Position numbers and translations under genes: made by a program
Part shown: positions 25,589 to 33,323 of the stretch, one piece after another
Position numbering within the stretch: position 1 is the first letter of the stretch
Layout: each line of letters starts with the position of its first letter
Assembly (NCBI GenBank): GCA_017577715.1
Contig: PKRC01000004.1
Location: 62,001-126,000, forward strand
DNA from: Clostridia bacterium
GTDB taxonomy: Bacteria > Bacillota > Clostridia > Caldicoprobacterales > Caldicoprobacteraceae
DNA: 64,000 nucleotides
Reading direction: 5' to 3'
Notes under the pieces: generated by a model
What the model was told of the DNA's origin: nothing
Database searches by the model: none
The model's input: only the letters and a program-made list of their open reading frames with translations

Positions 25589-26584
25589 ATGAGGGCGATA
25601 AAATCGAAGTGGAACAGATTTTTGATGGTGGCTGTGGTATTTTTATTGCTGATATCAGGATGTACCGGGATAAGGAGATCTGAGCCCTCGATTCCGGAGA
25701 AAACCAAGAAAAAGCCGGCTATTCCTGAGGCTTTAGGGAGTACCGAGGGGCAAGAGCCCCGACTTAAAGTATATATAAAGGAAGAGGACAGGGTGCAGGA
25801 GATGGCGTTTGAAGAATACGTGGCTGGCGTTGTAGCAGGCGAGATTAAGAACGATTGGCCGATAGAGGCCATCAAGGCCCAGGCCATTATTGCGAGAACC
25901 TTTGTGCTTAAATTCATAAAGGACAAAGGCCAATCCAAATACGGCAATGCCCATATTTCGACCGATATTGAAGAAGCCCAGGCATGGAATCAGGAGGCTG
26001 TCAATGATCGAATAAGGAGGGCGGTAAACGAGACCAGAGGGCAGGTAATGGTATATGATGGGGATTATGTGAATGCCTGGTTCCATTCCAATGCCGGAGG
26101 CAAAACGGCGACGGCAGTAGAGGGCCTGGGATACAAGGAAGGTAATCCCCCTTACATACAGGTGGTTGACTCCCCCGATGACTCTTCGCTCATTCCCCCC
26201 GAGGAGAAGAACTGGGTTGCTGAATTTTCAAAGCAAGAAGTCATACAGGCTGTTCAACAGATGGGCAAACAGATAGAAGATTTTTCGAGCATAAAGATAG
26301 GCAAAAGAGGGCCGTCAGGGCGGGCCATGGAAATCGTGCTGGATTCCATATCGGTTTCGGCGCCCGAGCTGCGCATTGCGCTGGGCAGCACTAAGATGAA
26401 ATCGACGCTGCTGGATGAGGTGGGAATAGAAGGCGATCGCGTGATATTCAAAGGCAGGGGTTATGGACACGGCGTGGGCATGTCCCAATGGGGGGCTTAT
26501 AACATGGCCAAAGAGGGGAAAAAGGCAGAGGAGATCATCAATCATTATTTCAAAGGCGTTGAAATCGTGAAGATGTGGCAATAA
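25589..26584 (+). CDS. SpoIID/LytB-like lipoprotein (second SpoIID paralogue)
   Basis: 331 residues. The N-terminal lipobox LISGC puts the lipid-anchored Cys at position 25. A SpoIID domain follows with the presumed catalytic Glu in AGEIKND (near 85) and the C-terminal GYGHGVGMSQWGAYNMA motif. Unlike spoIID at 2993 it lacks the Cys-rich zinc segment. Insertion between rqcP and yabP is not seen in B. subtilis. A sigma-E-like AAATACT-N14-AGTACAAT (25529-25557) lies ahead, so a mother-cell cortex or coat role is possible. Confidence 0.8.
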   Translation: MRAIKSKWNRFLMVAVVFLLLISGCTGIRRSEPSIPEKTKKKPAIPEALGSTEGQEPRLKVYIKEEDRVQEMAFEEYVAGVVAGEIKNDWPIEAIKAQAIIARTFVLKFIKDKGQSKYGNAHISTDIEEAQAWNQEAVNDRIRRAVNETRGQVMVYDGDYVNAWFHSNAGGKTATAVEGLGYKEGNPPYIQVVDSPDDSSLIPPEEKNWVAEFSKQEVIQAVQQMGKQIEDFSSIKIGKRGPSGRAMEIVLDSISVSAPELRIALGSTKMKSTLLDEVGIEGDRVIFKGRGYGHGVGMSQWGAYNMAKEGKKAEEIINHYFKGVEIVKMWQ

Positions 26585-26593
26585 AGGTCCATC

Positions 26594-26622
26594 AAGCCCG
26601 GCAATATGAAGCCGGGCTTTTG
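26594..26622 (+). terminator. terminator of the spoIID-like gene
   Basis: AAGCCCGGC (26594-26602) pairs with GCCGGGCTT (26611-26619), followed by a short T run. Confidence 0.75.
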
Positions 26623-26625
26623 TAT

Positions 26626-26654
26626 GCATATCCCCGAAAGAACGGTCATATAAT
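26626..26654 (+). promoter_or_regulatory. sigma-E-like promoter of yabP-yabQ
   Basis: GCATATC (26626-26632), 14 bases, CATATAAT (26647-26654) fits the sigma-E pattern. yabP-yabQ is sigma-E dependent in B. subtilis. Confidence 0.55.
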
Positions 26655-26685
26655 CAAGTAAGGTATTGTATCAGGGGGGAATGGG

Positions 26686-26988
26686 ATGATTAGGGAGATG
26701 GATGACAAAAAGGCCGTACGAAGCAGGAGCCACAGCGTGCTTATGGAAAACCGCGAAAAGGTGACCATAACAGGAGTAGTTGATGTGGATAGTTTTGATG
26801 AGGCAACGGTGGTACTGCTCACCGATATGGGCTATATCACCCTTCACGGCCAGGATCTCCACATAAACAAGTTGAACCTGGAGGAGGGGCAGCTCATAGT
26901 CGAGGGAGAGATCATAGCCTTACAGTACAGCGATCATGATGGAATAGGTGGAAAAGGTTCTGGTTTTTTTAGTAGATTGTTCAGATAA
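26686..26988 (+). CDS. yabP: sporulation protein YabP
   Basis: 100-residue YabP-family protein needed for sporulation in B. subtilis (mother cell, mechanism unknown). The family core is visible: R-S-H-S near 14-17, the ITGVVDVDSFDEATVVLLTD segment, the ILHGQDLHI-like strand and the final hydrophobic strand EGEIIALQYSD. SD GGGGGG precedes ATG. It is followed by yabQ after 17 bp and preceded by a sigma-E-like promoter. Confidence 0.93.
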   Translation: MIREMDDKKAVRSRSHSVLMENREKVTITGVVDVDSFDEATVVLLTDMGYITLHGQDLHINKLNLEEGQLIVEGEIIALQYSDHDGIGGKGSGFFSRLFR

Positions 26989-27005
26989 AAAAGGGTGCAG
27001 TTTGT

Positions 27006-27413
27006 ATGCTCATGTCAACAACCAATCAGGCATACGTTTTTCTAGCTACAGTTTATACGGGAATGTTGGTTGGCTTTATCTACGATTTAAACAGGGTGAT
27101 TCGCAGGATCTTTAAACCCAGGCCGTGGCTTGTGGGCATAATGGACCTGTTTTTTTGGCTGGTTGTAGCCGCCCTGGTATTCATGGCGCTATTATATGCC
27201 AACGATGGAGAAGTGAGATTTTACAATTTTATTGGACTAGCAATGGGGTGGAGCCTTTATCTGTTGACAATAAGCCCATGGGTCATAAAGGCGTTGATCT
27301 ATGTGTACACAGCTATAGAAAAGGGCTTTAAGGGAGCTATTAGATTGGTGTCATGGCCTTTTCAAGCCCTGTTTAATTTTATCGATAAAATTAAAGCTAA
27401 AATTAAGGCGTAA
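27006..27413 (+). CDS. yabQ: sporulation membrane protein YabQ
   Basis: 135 residues with four hydrophobic stretches. The N-terminal segment (FLATVYTGMLVGFIYDLNRVI) is typical of YabQ, an outer forespore-membrane protein required for cortex formation in B. subtilis. It is translated from ATG 27006 with AAGGGTG upstream. It forms an operon with yabP; divIC follows 104 bp later. Confidence 0.9.
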   Translation: MLMSTTNQAYVFLATVYTGMLVGFIYDLNRVIRRIFKPRPWLVGIMDLFFWLVVAALVFMALLYANDGEVRFYNFIGLAMGWSLYLLTISPWVIKALIYVYTAIEKGFKGAIRLVSWPFQALFNFIDKIKAKIKA

Positions 27414-27517
27414 AAAGGATTTTTATGTTGCGCGTCGAATAATATAAAAAGTTAAGTTTGTTTTTGCTTTTATCTTATGATGGCTGAAGCCAGTTTACGT
27501 TTTGAGAAGGTGATTGC

Positions 27518-27805
27518 ATGGCCAGGAAGAGGTATGCGCTCAAGCCAAGAGTTAAGCTCTTTCTTGCACTGTTGGTAATGGGCTATTTCATCTTTACTTT
27601 TATCCAGCAAGAATTGAAGATGCAAGAGCAGTATGCCCGGATGGAGTACTTGAGGCAGCAGATACAGCAGGTAGAGGAGTATAATGCAGAGTTGGAGCGC
27701 CAGATCGAATATACAAAGTCGGAGGAGTATATTGAGAAAGCGGCTAGGGAACGCTTTGGGTGGGTAAAAAAGGGAGAGATAAAGTTTATCGAAAAACAGA
27801 ACTGA
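27518..27805 (+). CDS. divIC: DivIC/FtsB-like cell-division protein
   Basis: 95 residues: basic cytoplasmic N-terminus, one membrane helix (about 15-32), an extracytoplasmic coiled coil (about 36-68), and the conserved C-terminal block ARERFGWVKKGE. It belongs to the DivIC-DivIB-FtsL septal complex. SD AGAAGGTGATTGC. Gene order matches B. subtilis yabQ-divIC-yabR. Confidence 0.9.
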   Translation: MARKRYALKPRVKLFLALLVMGYFIFTFIQQELKMQEQYARMEYLRQQIQQVEEYNAELERQIEYTKSEEYIEKAARERFGWVKKGEIKFIEKQN

Positions 27806-27829
27806 TGAAAGGGAAGAAACCATTTCTGT

Positions 27830-28186
27830 ATGCCTGTTGAGGTAGGACAAATTCTTGAAGGCAGGGTATCGGGTATTACCAAATTTGGAGCGTTTATAGT
27901 GCTGCCTGATGGCCAGACCGGCATGGTGCACATATCCGAAATTGCCGATATCTATGTTAAGGATATACACCAACACCTGAAACAAGATGATAGGGTAATG
28001 GTTAAGGTTTTATCCATAGACGAGAAGGGGAGGATAAACCTGTCGATCCGCAGAGCGCAGGAGAAAGAAATGACGTTTGAGGAACGGTTGGCCAAGTTCA
28101 TGAAGGAGAGCGAGGAAAGGCTTCAGGATATAAAGAGAAACAGGGAGGCTAAGCGCGGCGGAGGATATTGGCGTGGCAGGGGCTGA
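27830..28186 (+). CDS. yabR: S1-domain RNA-binding protein YabR
   Basis: 118 residues. The S1 domain (residues 4-73) is complete, with GQILEGRVSGITKFGAFIVL and GMVHISEIAD followed by DRVMVKVLSID. The C-terminus is charged and ends in a Gly/Arg-rich RGGGYWRGRG tail. A general RNA-binding regulator of unclear role, always next to divIC in Firmicutes. SD AAAGGGAAG. It is probably cotranscribed with divIC (24 bp gap). Confidence 0.9.
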   Translation: MPVEVGQILEGRVSGITKFGAFIVLPDGQTGMVHISEIADIYVKDIHQHLKQDDRVMVKVLSIDEKGRINLSIRRAQEKEMTFEERLAKFMKESEERLQDIKRNREAKRGGGYWRGRG

Positions 28187-28328
28187 AAGCGACGGGATAT
28201 TTTGAATGAAGGTCGATGATCCAAATTCCTCCCTTGCAACCAGGTGTGTCTTTATGGCGGCTCAAAAAGGCAGCTGTTTCAATCCGTTGGCTGTCACCAT
28301 TGTTGGAAAGTAAATATTGGCCATTAAC

Positions 28329-28400
28329 GGGCGCATAGCTCAGCGGGGAGAGCACTTGCCTTACAAGCAAGGTGCCATAGCTTCGAGTCCTATTGCGCCC
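28329..28400 (+). tRNA. tRNA-Val(TAC)-like gene, degraded
   Basis: The cloverleaf folds: acceptor GGGCGCA/TGCGCCC, D stem GCTC/GAGC, anticodon stem CTTGC/GCAAG with loop CTTACAA (anticodon TAC). The T arm is abnormal: ATAGC/CCTAT leaves a C-C clash at the nearly invariant G53-C61 pair. The 3' tail reads TCAA instead of an A discriminator plus CCA, whereas the four intact tRNAs near 52 kb all encode CCA. It may therefore be a pseudo-tRNA, or weakly functional. It sits before spoIIE. Confidence 0.7.
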
Positions 28401-28413
28401 TCAACGTTTGAGC

Positions 28414-28439
28414 ACTCCGAAGTTATGTCGGAGTTTTTT
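28414..28439 (+). terminator. terminator after tRNA-Val
   Basis: ACTCCGA (28414-28420), 7-base loop, TCGGAGT (28428-28434), six T residues. Confidence 0.88.
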
Positions 28440-28536
28440 ATTGCCTTTGAGCCGATATTTTATTCCCCAGCGGGTAGGCTTAAGTAGCGCTTTCTTATAA
28501 GATATCGTCGCAAACTACATTGTAAGGACATCATTG

Positions 28537-28586
28537 GAAAAAGCTGCAGATATTTTGGGATGTCTGCAGCTTTTTCGCTTTTTTTA
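28537..28586 (+). terminator. second terminator before spoIIE
   Basis: A 14-bp perfect stem GAAAAAGCTGCAGA (28537-28550) / TCTGCAGCTTTTTC (28563-28576) is followed by a T-rich tract. No ORF or RNA gene is visible between this and the tRNA terminator, so it either backs up the first terminator or ends an unseen small RNA. Confidence 0.8.
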
Positions 28587-28593
28587 AGGTTTA

Positions 28594-28659
28594 TGTCGTA
28601 AAGTTTTGGAAATCAATTTCCTAATATTGACAAAATATTTGCCCCGGCTCTGGTATAAT
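28594..28659 (+). promoter_or_regulatory. Spo0A-type promoter of spoIIE (21-bp spacer)
   Basis: A consensus -35 TTGACA (28627-28632) and -10 TATAAT (28654-28659) are separated by exactly 21 bp. This is the abnormal spacing of Spo0A-activated sigma-A promoters such as B. subtilis spoIIE. A 0A-box-like TGTCGTA (28594-28600) lies upstream, and TGACAAA overlapping the -35 resembles a second box (consensus TGTCGAA). Confidence 0.7.
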
Positions 28660-28712
28660 GAGTGTGCCTTGTTGGATTGTACATAAAAAGGTAGCACGGG
28701 TGGTGTGGCGAG

Positions 28713-31112
28713 ATGCAAAGGGGAGCATACTCTTACCAGGGGCTTGAAGGACAAGCCATTAGGCGAATGACCATCCCATCGATAGGCTGGAAACAATTGA
28801 TTTATGAGTTTTTGGCATGCATGCTATGCTTTTTAATGGGACGAGCTGTCATATTTGAAGAAGTGGCACCTTTTGGTGTTGCATTGTATGCCAACATTAT
28901 ATCCAGAAAGAAGAAAAATGCAGCCGTATATCTAGTTGCGGTCATAGCGGGGTTTGTAAGCCTTGGCCTGCAGGCTTTCGTGCTGAAGTATGCGTTGACA
29001 ACCTGTCTCCTTTTCGTTTATAGCCAGATTCCTTTTGTAAGGCGAAAGGAATGGAGCGTATTGCATGCCGCTTTGGCTGCAGGCATTGCGCTCATGATGG
29101 TAAATATCACATATGCCTACTTCCGGGGGATGCTGTTTTATGATTTGATCCTGGCCGGGCTGGAAAGCATTATCGGATTGGTCATGGTCTATGTGTTCAA
29201 TCCAACGGTGGATTTAATCATCAATATAAAGTCTCGTCGCGTGCTAGCCAACTATGAAGCCATTGGCATTGCCGTCTTTTTGGCGCTGCTGACAGTAGGA
29301 TTTTGGAAGACTAACCTTTTTGGCCTGTCTCTTCGCAATGTGTTTGCAACTGCGCTGGTATTGGTGTCTGCTTACATAGGCGGTGCGGGGATGGGAGCAG
29401 CTATAGGATGCATCGTCGGGCTTTTTCTTTCCATGGCCACTCAACCGGCTATTGAACTTATAGGAGTTTTCACCGTATGCGGAATGATGGCAGGAGCATT
29501 TAAAGATTTGGGGAGAGCTGGATCCAGCCTGGCGTTTATCCTATCCAATGCCTTTATGACTTTTTATATCAATCGTTCGACGGTGACCATACTGTCCTTT
29601 AAAGAAATTGCAACCTCCAGCTGTATATTGCTTCTCGTATCCCCCAGGGCTATTGAGTATGTGCGGGCCTTGTGGGATGCAGGGTTGAGCCTCGCCAGAG
29701 ATGGCAATAGATATACATCCAAGCTAAAGGAGCTTACTGTAAGCAGGTTAGAAGAGTTTTCACGGGTATTTCACAACCTTGCGCAGGCATTTTCTCAGAT
29801 CTCCCAATCTGATGTGATAAAGGGGAAGGAAAGCATAAATAGGCTGCTGGATGTGGTAGCAAGCGAGGTTTGTATCGGGTGTACCTTTTATCGAAATTGT
29901 TGGCAACGTAATTTTTACGCCACGTACAACTACATGTTCGACTTGATAGGCATAGTGGAAAGCAAGGGAAACATACGAAAGGAAGATTTATCGGAAGATT
30001 TCTGCAAGGCTTGCCTTCGCGTCGATCAGGTTATAGAGGCTGTGACCCAGGCTTATGAGGCTTACAAATTCAATTACAGGTGGCAGCAAAAGATAGATGA
30101 GTGCAGAAGTCTGGTAGCCCAGCAGCTGGAAGGGGTATCCAAGGTGATAACCCGCCTAGCACAACAGCTTGACATAGATATACGTTTTAAAAAGGATCTA
30201 GAAGAGTCAATATTGCTGGAGTTGGACAAAAGGGGCATACGCGTAAAAAATGTTACGGTGATAGAAAAAGCCGATGGAAGGATGGAGGTGAACATCGTTA
30301 AAAAGCCGTGCGGTGCACGAAGGGAGTGTACGCGGATTATCGAAAAGGTTGTAAGGGAAGTGGTGAAAAAACCCATGTCGTGCAAAAGCGATGAGAGCAG
30401 GATTTGCTCCAAGCAGGAGTGTGTTCTTAAGTTCGTTGAAGCTCAAAGGTATAAGGTGATGACCGGAATTGCTAGAAAAGCCAGGGAATTTGCCGATGTG
30501 TGCGGCGATAACTACTCATCCATCCAGGTAGATGATGGTAAATACCTGCTGGTTTTAAGCGATGGAATGGGGTCGGGGAGTAGGGCCGATGCCCAGAGCA
30601 GTATAGTCGTTTCTCTGCTGGAGAATTTTTTGGAGGCTGGTTTTGACCTCAATCTGACCATTCAGACCGTAAACTCTGTATTGATACTCCGCTCCAGGGA
30701 AGAGATATTTGCTACCGCTGACCTGTGCGTTATAGACTTGGTGACGGGAAGTGCCGATTTTATTAAAATTGGGGCGGCGTCCACGTTTATAAAGAAGAAG
30801 GATACGGTAAAGGTGATAAAAGCGCCAGCATTGCCCATGGGAATTTTGGAGGATATCCAACCAGAAAGCGTGAAGGAAGTACTCGAAGACGGGGATATGA
30901 TTGTGATGGTAACTGATGGGGTACTGGATAGCGTGGATGTACATGTCAACCCAGAGGAGTGGATGGTTGAGGTGATCTCAAAGTTAGATAGCTGCAATCC
31001 CCAGGAGCTGGCTGACCATATAATGAATGAGGTTTTGAAACAGGCTGATGGCATTGCACGAGATGACATGACAGTGATGGTAAGCCGTATATGGAAACCG
31101 TATTTTTCATAA
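28713..31112 (+). CDS. spoIIE: stage II sporulation protein E, PP2C-type phosphatase
   Basis: Membrane phosphatase that dephosphorylates SpoIIAA to release sigma-F in the forespore and helps set the polar septum. 799 residues: about ten membrane helices (about 30-320), a regulatory region with a Cys cluster (CIGCTFYRNC near 388-397 and CKAC), then a PP2C domain with LSDGMGSG (near 615) and VTDGVLDS (near 732) providing metal-binding Asp residues. Preceded by a Spo0A-type promoter. The position between yabR/tRNA and tilS is as in B. subtilis, minus yabS-yabT. Confidence 0.97.
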   Translation: MQRGAYSYQGLEGQAIRRMTIPSIGWKQLIYEFLACMLCFLMGRAVIFEEVAPFGVALYANIISRKKKNAAVYLVAVIAGFVSLGLQAFVLKYALTTCLLFVYSQIPFVRRKEWSVLHAALAAGIALMMVNITYAYFRGMLFYDLILAGLESIIGLVMVYVFNPTVDLIINIKSRRVLANYEAIGIAVFLALLTVGFWKTNLFGLSLRNVFATALVLVSAYIGGAGMGAAIGCIVGLFLSMATQPAIELIGVFTVCGMMAGAFKDLGRAGSSLAFILSNAFMTFYINRSTVTILSFKEIATSSCILLLVSPRAIEYVRALWDAGLSLARDGNRYTSKLKELTVSRLEEFSRVFHNLAQAFSQISQSDVIKGKESINRLLDVVASEVCIGCTFYRNCWQRNFYATYNYMFDLIGIVESKGNIRKEDLSEDFCKACLRVDQVIEAVTQAYEAYKFNYRWQQKIDECRSLVAQQLEGVSKVITRLAQQLDIDIRFKKDLEESILLELDKRGIRVKNVTVIEKADGRMEVNIVKKPCGARRECTRIIEKVVREVVKKPMSCKSDESRICSKQECVLKFVEAQRYKVMTGIARKAREFADVCGDNYSSIQVDDGKYLLVLSDGMGSGSRADAQSSIVVSLLENFLEAGFDLNLTIQTVNSVLILRSREEIFATADLCVIDLVTGSADFIKIGAASTFIKKKDTVKVIKAPALPMGILEDIQPESVKEVLEDGDMIVMVTDGVLDSVDVHVNPEEWMVEVISKLDSCNPQELADHIMNEVLKQADGIARDDMTVMVSRIWKPYFS

Positions 31113-31132
31113 AAATTGCCCTTGAAAAATGC

Positions 31133-31161
31133 TTGTAAAAAAGCTAAAATGTTAGTATTCT
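31133..31161 (+). promoter_or_regulatory. promoter of tilS-hpt
   Basis: TTGTAA (31133-31138), 17 bases, TATTCT (31156-31161), just ahead of the tilS SD AAGGTGAT. Confidence 0.5.
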
Positions 31162-31179
31162 AGTACAAAAGGTGATGGG

Positions 31180-32565
31180 ATGCTGTCGAAGGTTCTCCAC
31201 ACCATTCACAAGTACAATATGTTGCTATCTGGCGAGCGAGTGTTGGTCGGTATCTCTGGAGGGCCTGACTCTGTAGCATTGCTGCATGTTTTAAAACGAA
31301 TTGAAAGGGACATGGGCATAGAGGTTTATGCTGCTCATGTACATCATGGAATTAGGGGCACTGTTGCTGACCAGGATGCTGAATTTGTGGCGCAGCTATG
31401 TCAGCAGTGGGATGTCCCTTTATTTGTTGAAAGAGCTAATGTGCCCAGGCTGGCCGATGAATGGGGTATGACTTTAGAAGAGGCAGGTAGAATTGTCCGT
31501 TATCGATTTTTTGATGAGGTCTTGCAGGACATACGAGGGCATAAGATTGCGCTGGGGCACAATCGCGATGACCAGGCCGAAACCATTTTGCACCACATAT
31601 TGCGTGGGACTGGCATGCAAGGGCTTCAGGGGATAAGGCCGGTTAGACAAAACAAGATTATACGGCCCCTCATAGAGGTTTCAAGGGCAGAGATAGAAGA
31701 ATACTGTCATCAAAATGGTTTGGATTTCAGGCTAGATACCACCAATCAGGATGTCGCTTATACCCGCAATCGGATACGGCATGAGCTGATACCCTATATA
31801 AAGCAGCACTTCAATCCCAACATCGTGGATGCGCTTGTCAGGATGGGGACCATCATACGGGATGAGGAGGAATTCCTACAGGATTACTGTCGGAAAGAGT
31901 ACGATAAGTTGGTGAGGGTTTCAAATCAAAACCAGCTTAGAATTGATTTACAAGGCTTTTTGATGCAGCCCATTGCCGTCAGGCGTAGGGTGCTGAGAAT
32001 GGCTTTAAGGGCCATGAGTGGAACCCTCGATAATATAGGTGCAAATCACGTTGAAGAGGTATTGGATATGGCGTCTAATTGTACTACCGGCGCCATGCTG
32101 ATGTTGCCCAGTGGCATAAGGGTTTTGAAAGATTATGGCGACATTGTGGTGTGGAGGGGAGAATTGCGGCGGCCAGTGCAGCCGTTTGAATACCCTTTAG
32201 ATGTTCCCGCCAGCGTTACCGTAAAAGAGTGCGGGATTGAAGTGGTAGCCCAGCGGGTGCCGCGTGAGGAAGTATCTTTTTCTTCGCCTTGGCGGGTTTA
32301 TATTGATGGGGATGTCATCGTAGGAAGGCTGCGGATTCGTAACAGGAGACAAGGCGATCGTTTCAAGCCTTTTGGCATGGAGGGGACAAAGAAATTAAAG
32401 GAATACTTTATTGATAGAAAGGTGCCCCGGCATGAAAGGGACGGCATTCCGCTGGTAGTGGATGAAAAAAACATAATATGGGTGGTAGGTTTGCAAATTC
32501 ATGATGATTACAAGATTACGCCCATGACCCGTAATGTTATACAGCTTGAAGCACGAAAGATATAA
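31180..32565 (+). CDS. tilS: tRNA(Ile)-lysidine synthase
   Basis: Converts C34 of tRNA-Ile(CAU) to lysidine so that it reads AUA. The PP-loop SGGPDS is at residues 26-31, and the N-terminal catalytic domain includes HHGIRG and GHNRDDQAETIL. The C-terminal TilS domains include the RQGDRFKPFGM block (about 387-397). 461 residues, normal. SD AAGGTGAT. It is cotranscribed with hpt (24 bp gap), a universal pairing in Firmicutes. Confidence 0.97.
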   Translation: MLSKVLHTIHKYNMLLSGERVLVGISGGPDSVALLHVLKRIERDMGIEVYAAHVHHGIRGTVADQDAEFVAQLCQQWDVPLFVERANVPRLADEWGMTLEEAGRIVRYRFFDEVLQDIRGHKIALGHNRDDQAETILHHILRGTGMQGLQGIRPVRQNKIIRPLIEVSRAEIEEYCHQNGLDFRLDTTNQDVAYTRNRIRHELIPYIKQHFNPNIVDALVRMGTIIRDEEEFLQDYCRKEYDKLVRVSNQNQLRIDLQGFLMQPIAVRRRVLRMALRAMSGTLDNIGANHVEEVLDMASNCTTGAMLMLPSGIRVLKDYGDIVVWRGELRRPVQPFEYPLDVPASVTVKECGIEVVAQRVPREEVSFSSPWRVYIDGDVIVGRLRIRNRRQGDRFKPFGMEGTKKLKEYFIDRKVPRHERDGIPLVVDEKNIIWVVGLQIHDDYKITPMTRNVIQLEARKI

Positions 32566-32589
32566 AGTCGGTAAAGGGGGAAGGAGAAG

Positions 32590-33123
32590 ATGGAGAAGGT
32601 AGGAAGAATTTTAATTGATGAACAAACGTTGATGCGGCGTATAGCTGAAATGGGGGAACAGATTACCAGGGACTATCAGGGTAAGGATTTGGTGTTGGTG
32701 GGGATACTCAAGGGTTCAGTGCTGTTTTTGGCTGATCTTGTAAAGCACATAAAACTTCCATTAGTTATGGATTTTATGGCGGTATCCAGCTATGGAAGTT
32801 CCACCCGCTCGTCGGGCGTGGTTCGCATACTCAAGGACCTGGATGAAGAGATAGAAGGGAAGGATGTCCTCATAGTAGAAGACATTATAGATACCGGCCT
32901 TACTCTCAACTATTTGACAGAGCTGCTGCTTTCTCGCAATCCCAAGAGCTTGAAGATATGCTGCTGCCTGGATAAGCCTTCCAGACGTAAAGTGCCGGTG
33001 AAGGTGGATTATGTAGGGTTCAGCATCCCCGATGAGTTTGTAGTGGGGTATGGGCTCGATTACGCTGAGAGATACCGCAATCTGCCGTATATCTGCGTGC
33101 TGGACCCTGATAAGGTCGAATGA
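32590..33123 (+). CDS. hpt: hypoxanthine-guanine phosphoribosyltransferase
   Basis: Salvages hypoxanthine and guanine with PRPP. The PRPP-binding loop VEDIIDTGLTL is near residues 96-106. The KGSVLFLADL segment and the C-terminal DYVGFSIPDEFVVGYGLDYAERYRN-type block are standard. 177 residues. SD AAGGAG. The hairpin at 33123-33152 directly after the stop (ACTTTTCTCC/GGAGAAAAGT) lacks a T run. Confidence 0.97.
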   Translation: MEKVGRILIDEQTLMRRIAEMGEQITRDYQGKDLVLVGILKGSVLFLADLVKHIKLPLVMDFMAVSSYGSSTRSSGVVRILKDLDEEIEGKDVLIVEDIIDTGLTLNYLTELLLSRNPKSLKICCCLDKPSRRKVPVKVDYVGFSIPDEFVVGYGLDYAERYRNLPYICVLDPDKVE

Positions 33124-33156
33124 CTTTTCTCCTTCGACTTTTGGAGAAAAGTTGCG

Positions 33157-33186
33157 TTGCATTATGAAGTGCGACTGTGATACAAT
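33157..33186 (+). promoter_or_regulatory. candidate promoter of ftsH
   Basis: TTGCAT (33157-33162), 18 bases, TACAAT (33181-33186). Transcription would start near 33193, giving ftsH a leader of about 130 bases. Confidence 0.5.
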
Positions 33187-33323
33187 AAAAAAGGAATGTT
33201 ATGTGCGTAGTAGCGCCAGGTTTAACCAAAAGCTGGTGGGAGCGCAGGCAAAAAGTGTGTTTGCGTTGCCAGAAAAGGGTGTATTATATAGAAAGCAGCA
33301 ATAACAGAAAAGGAGGGCTGGGT

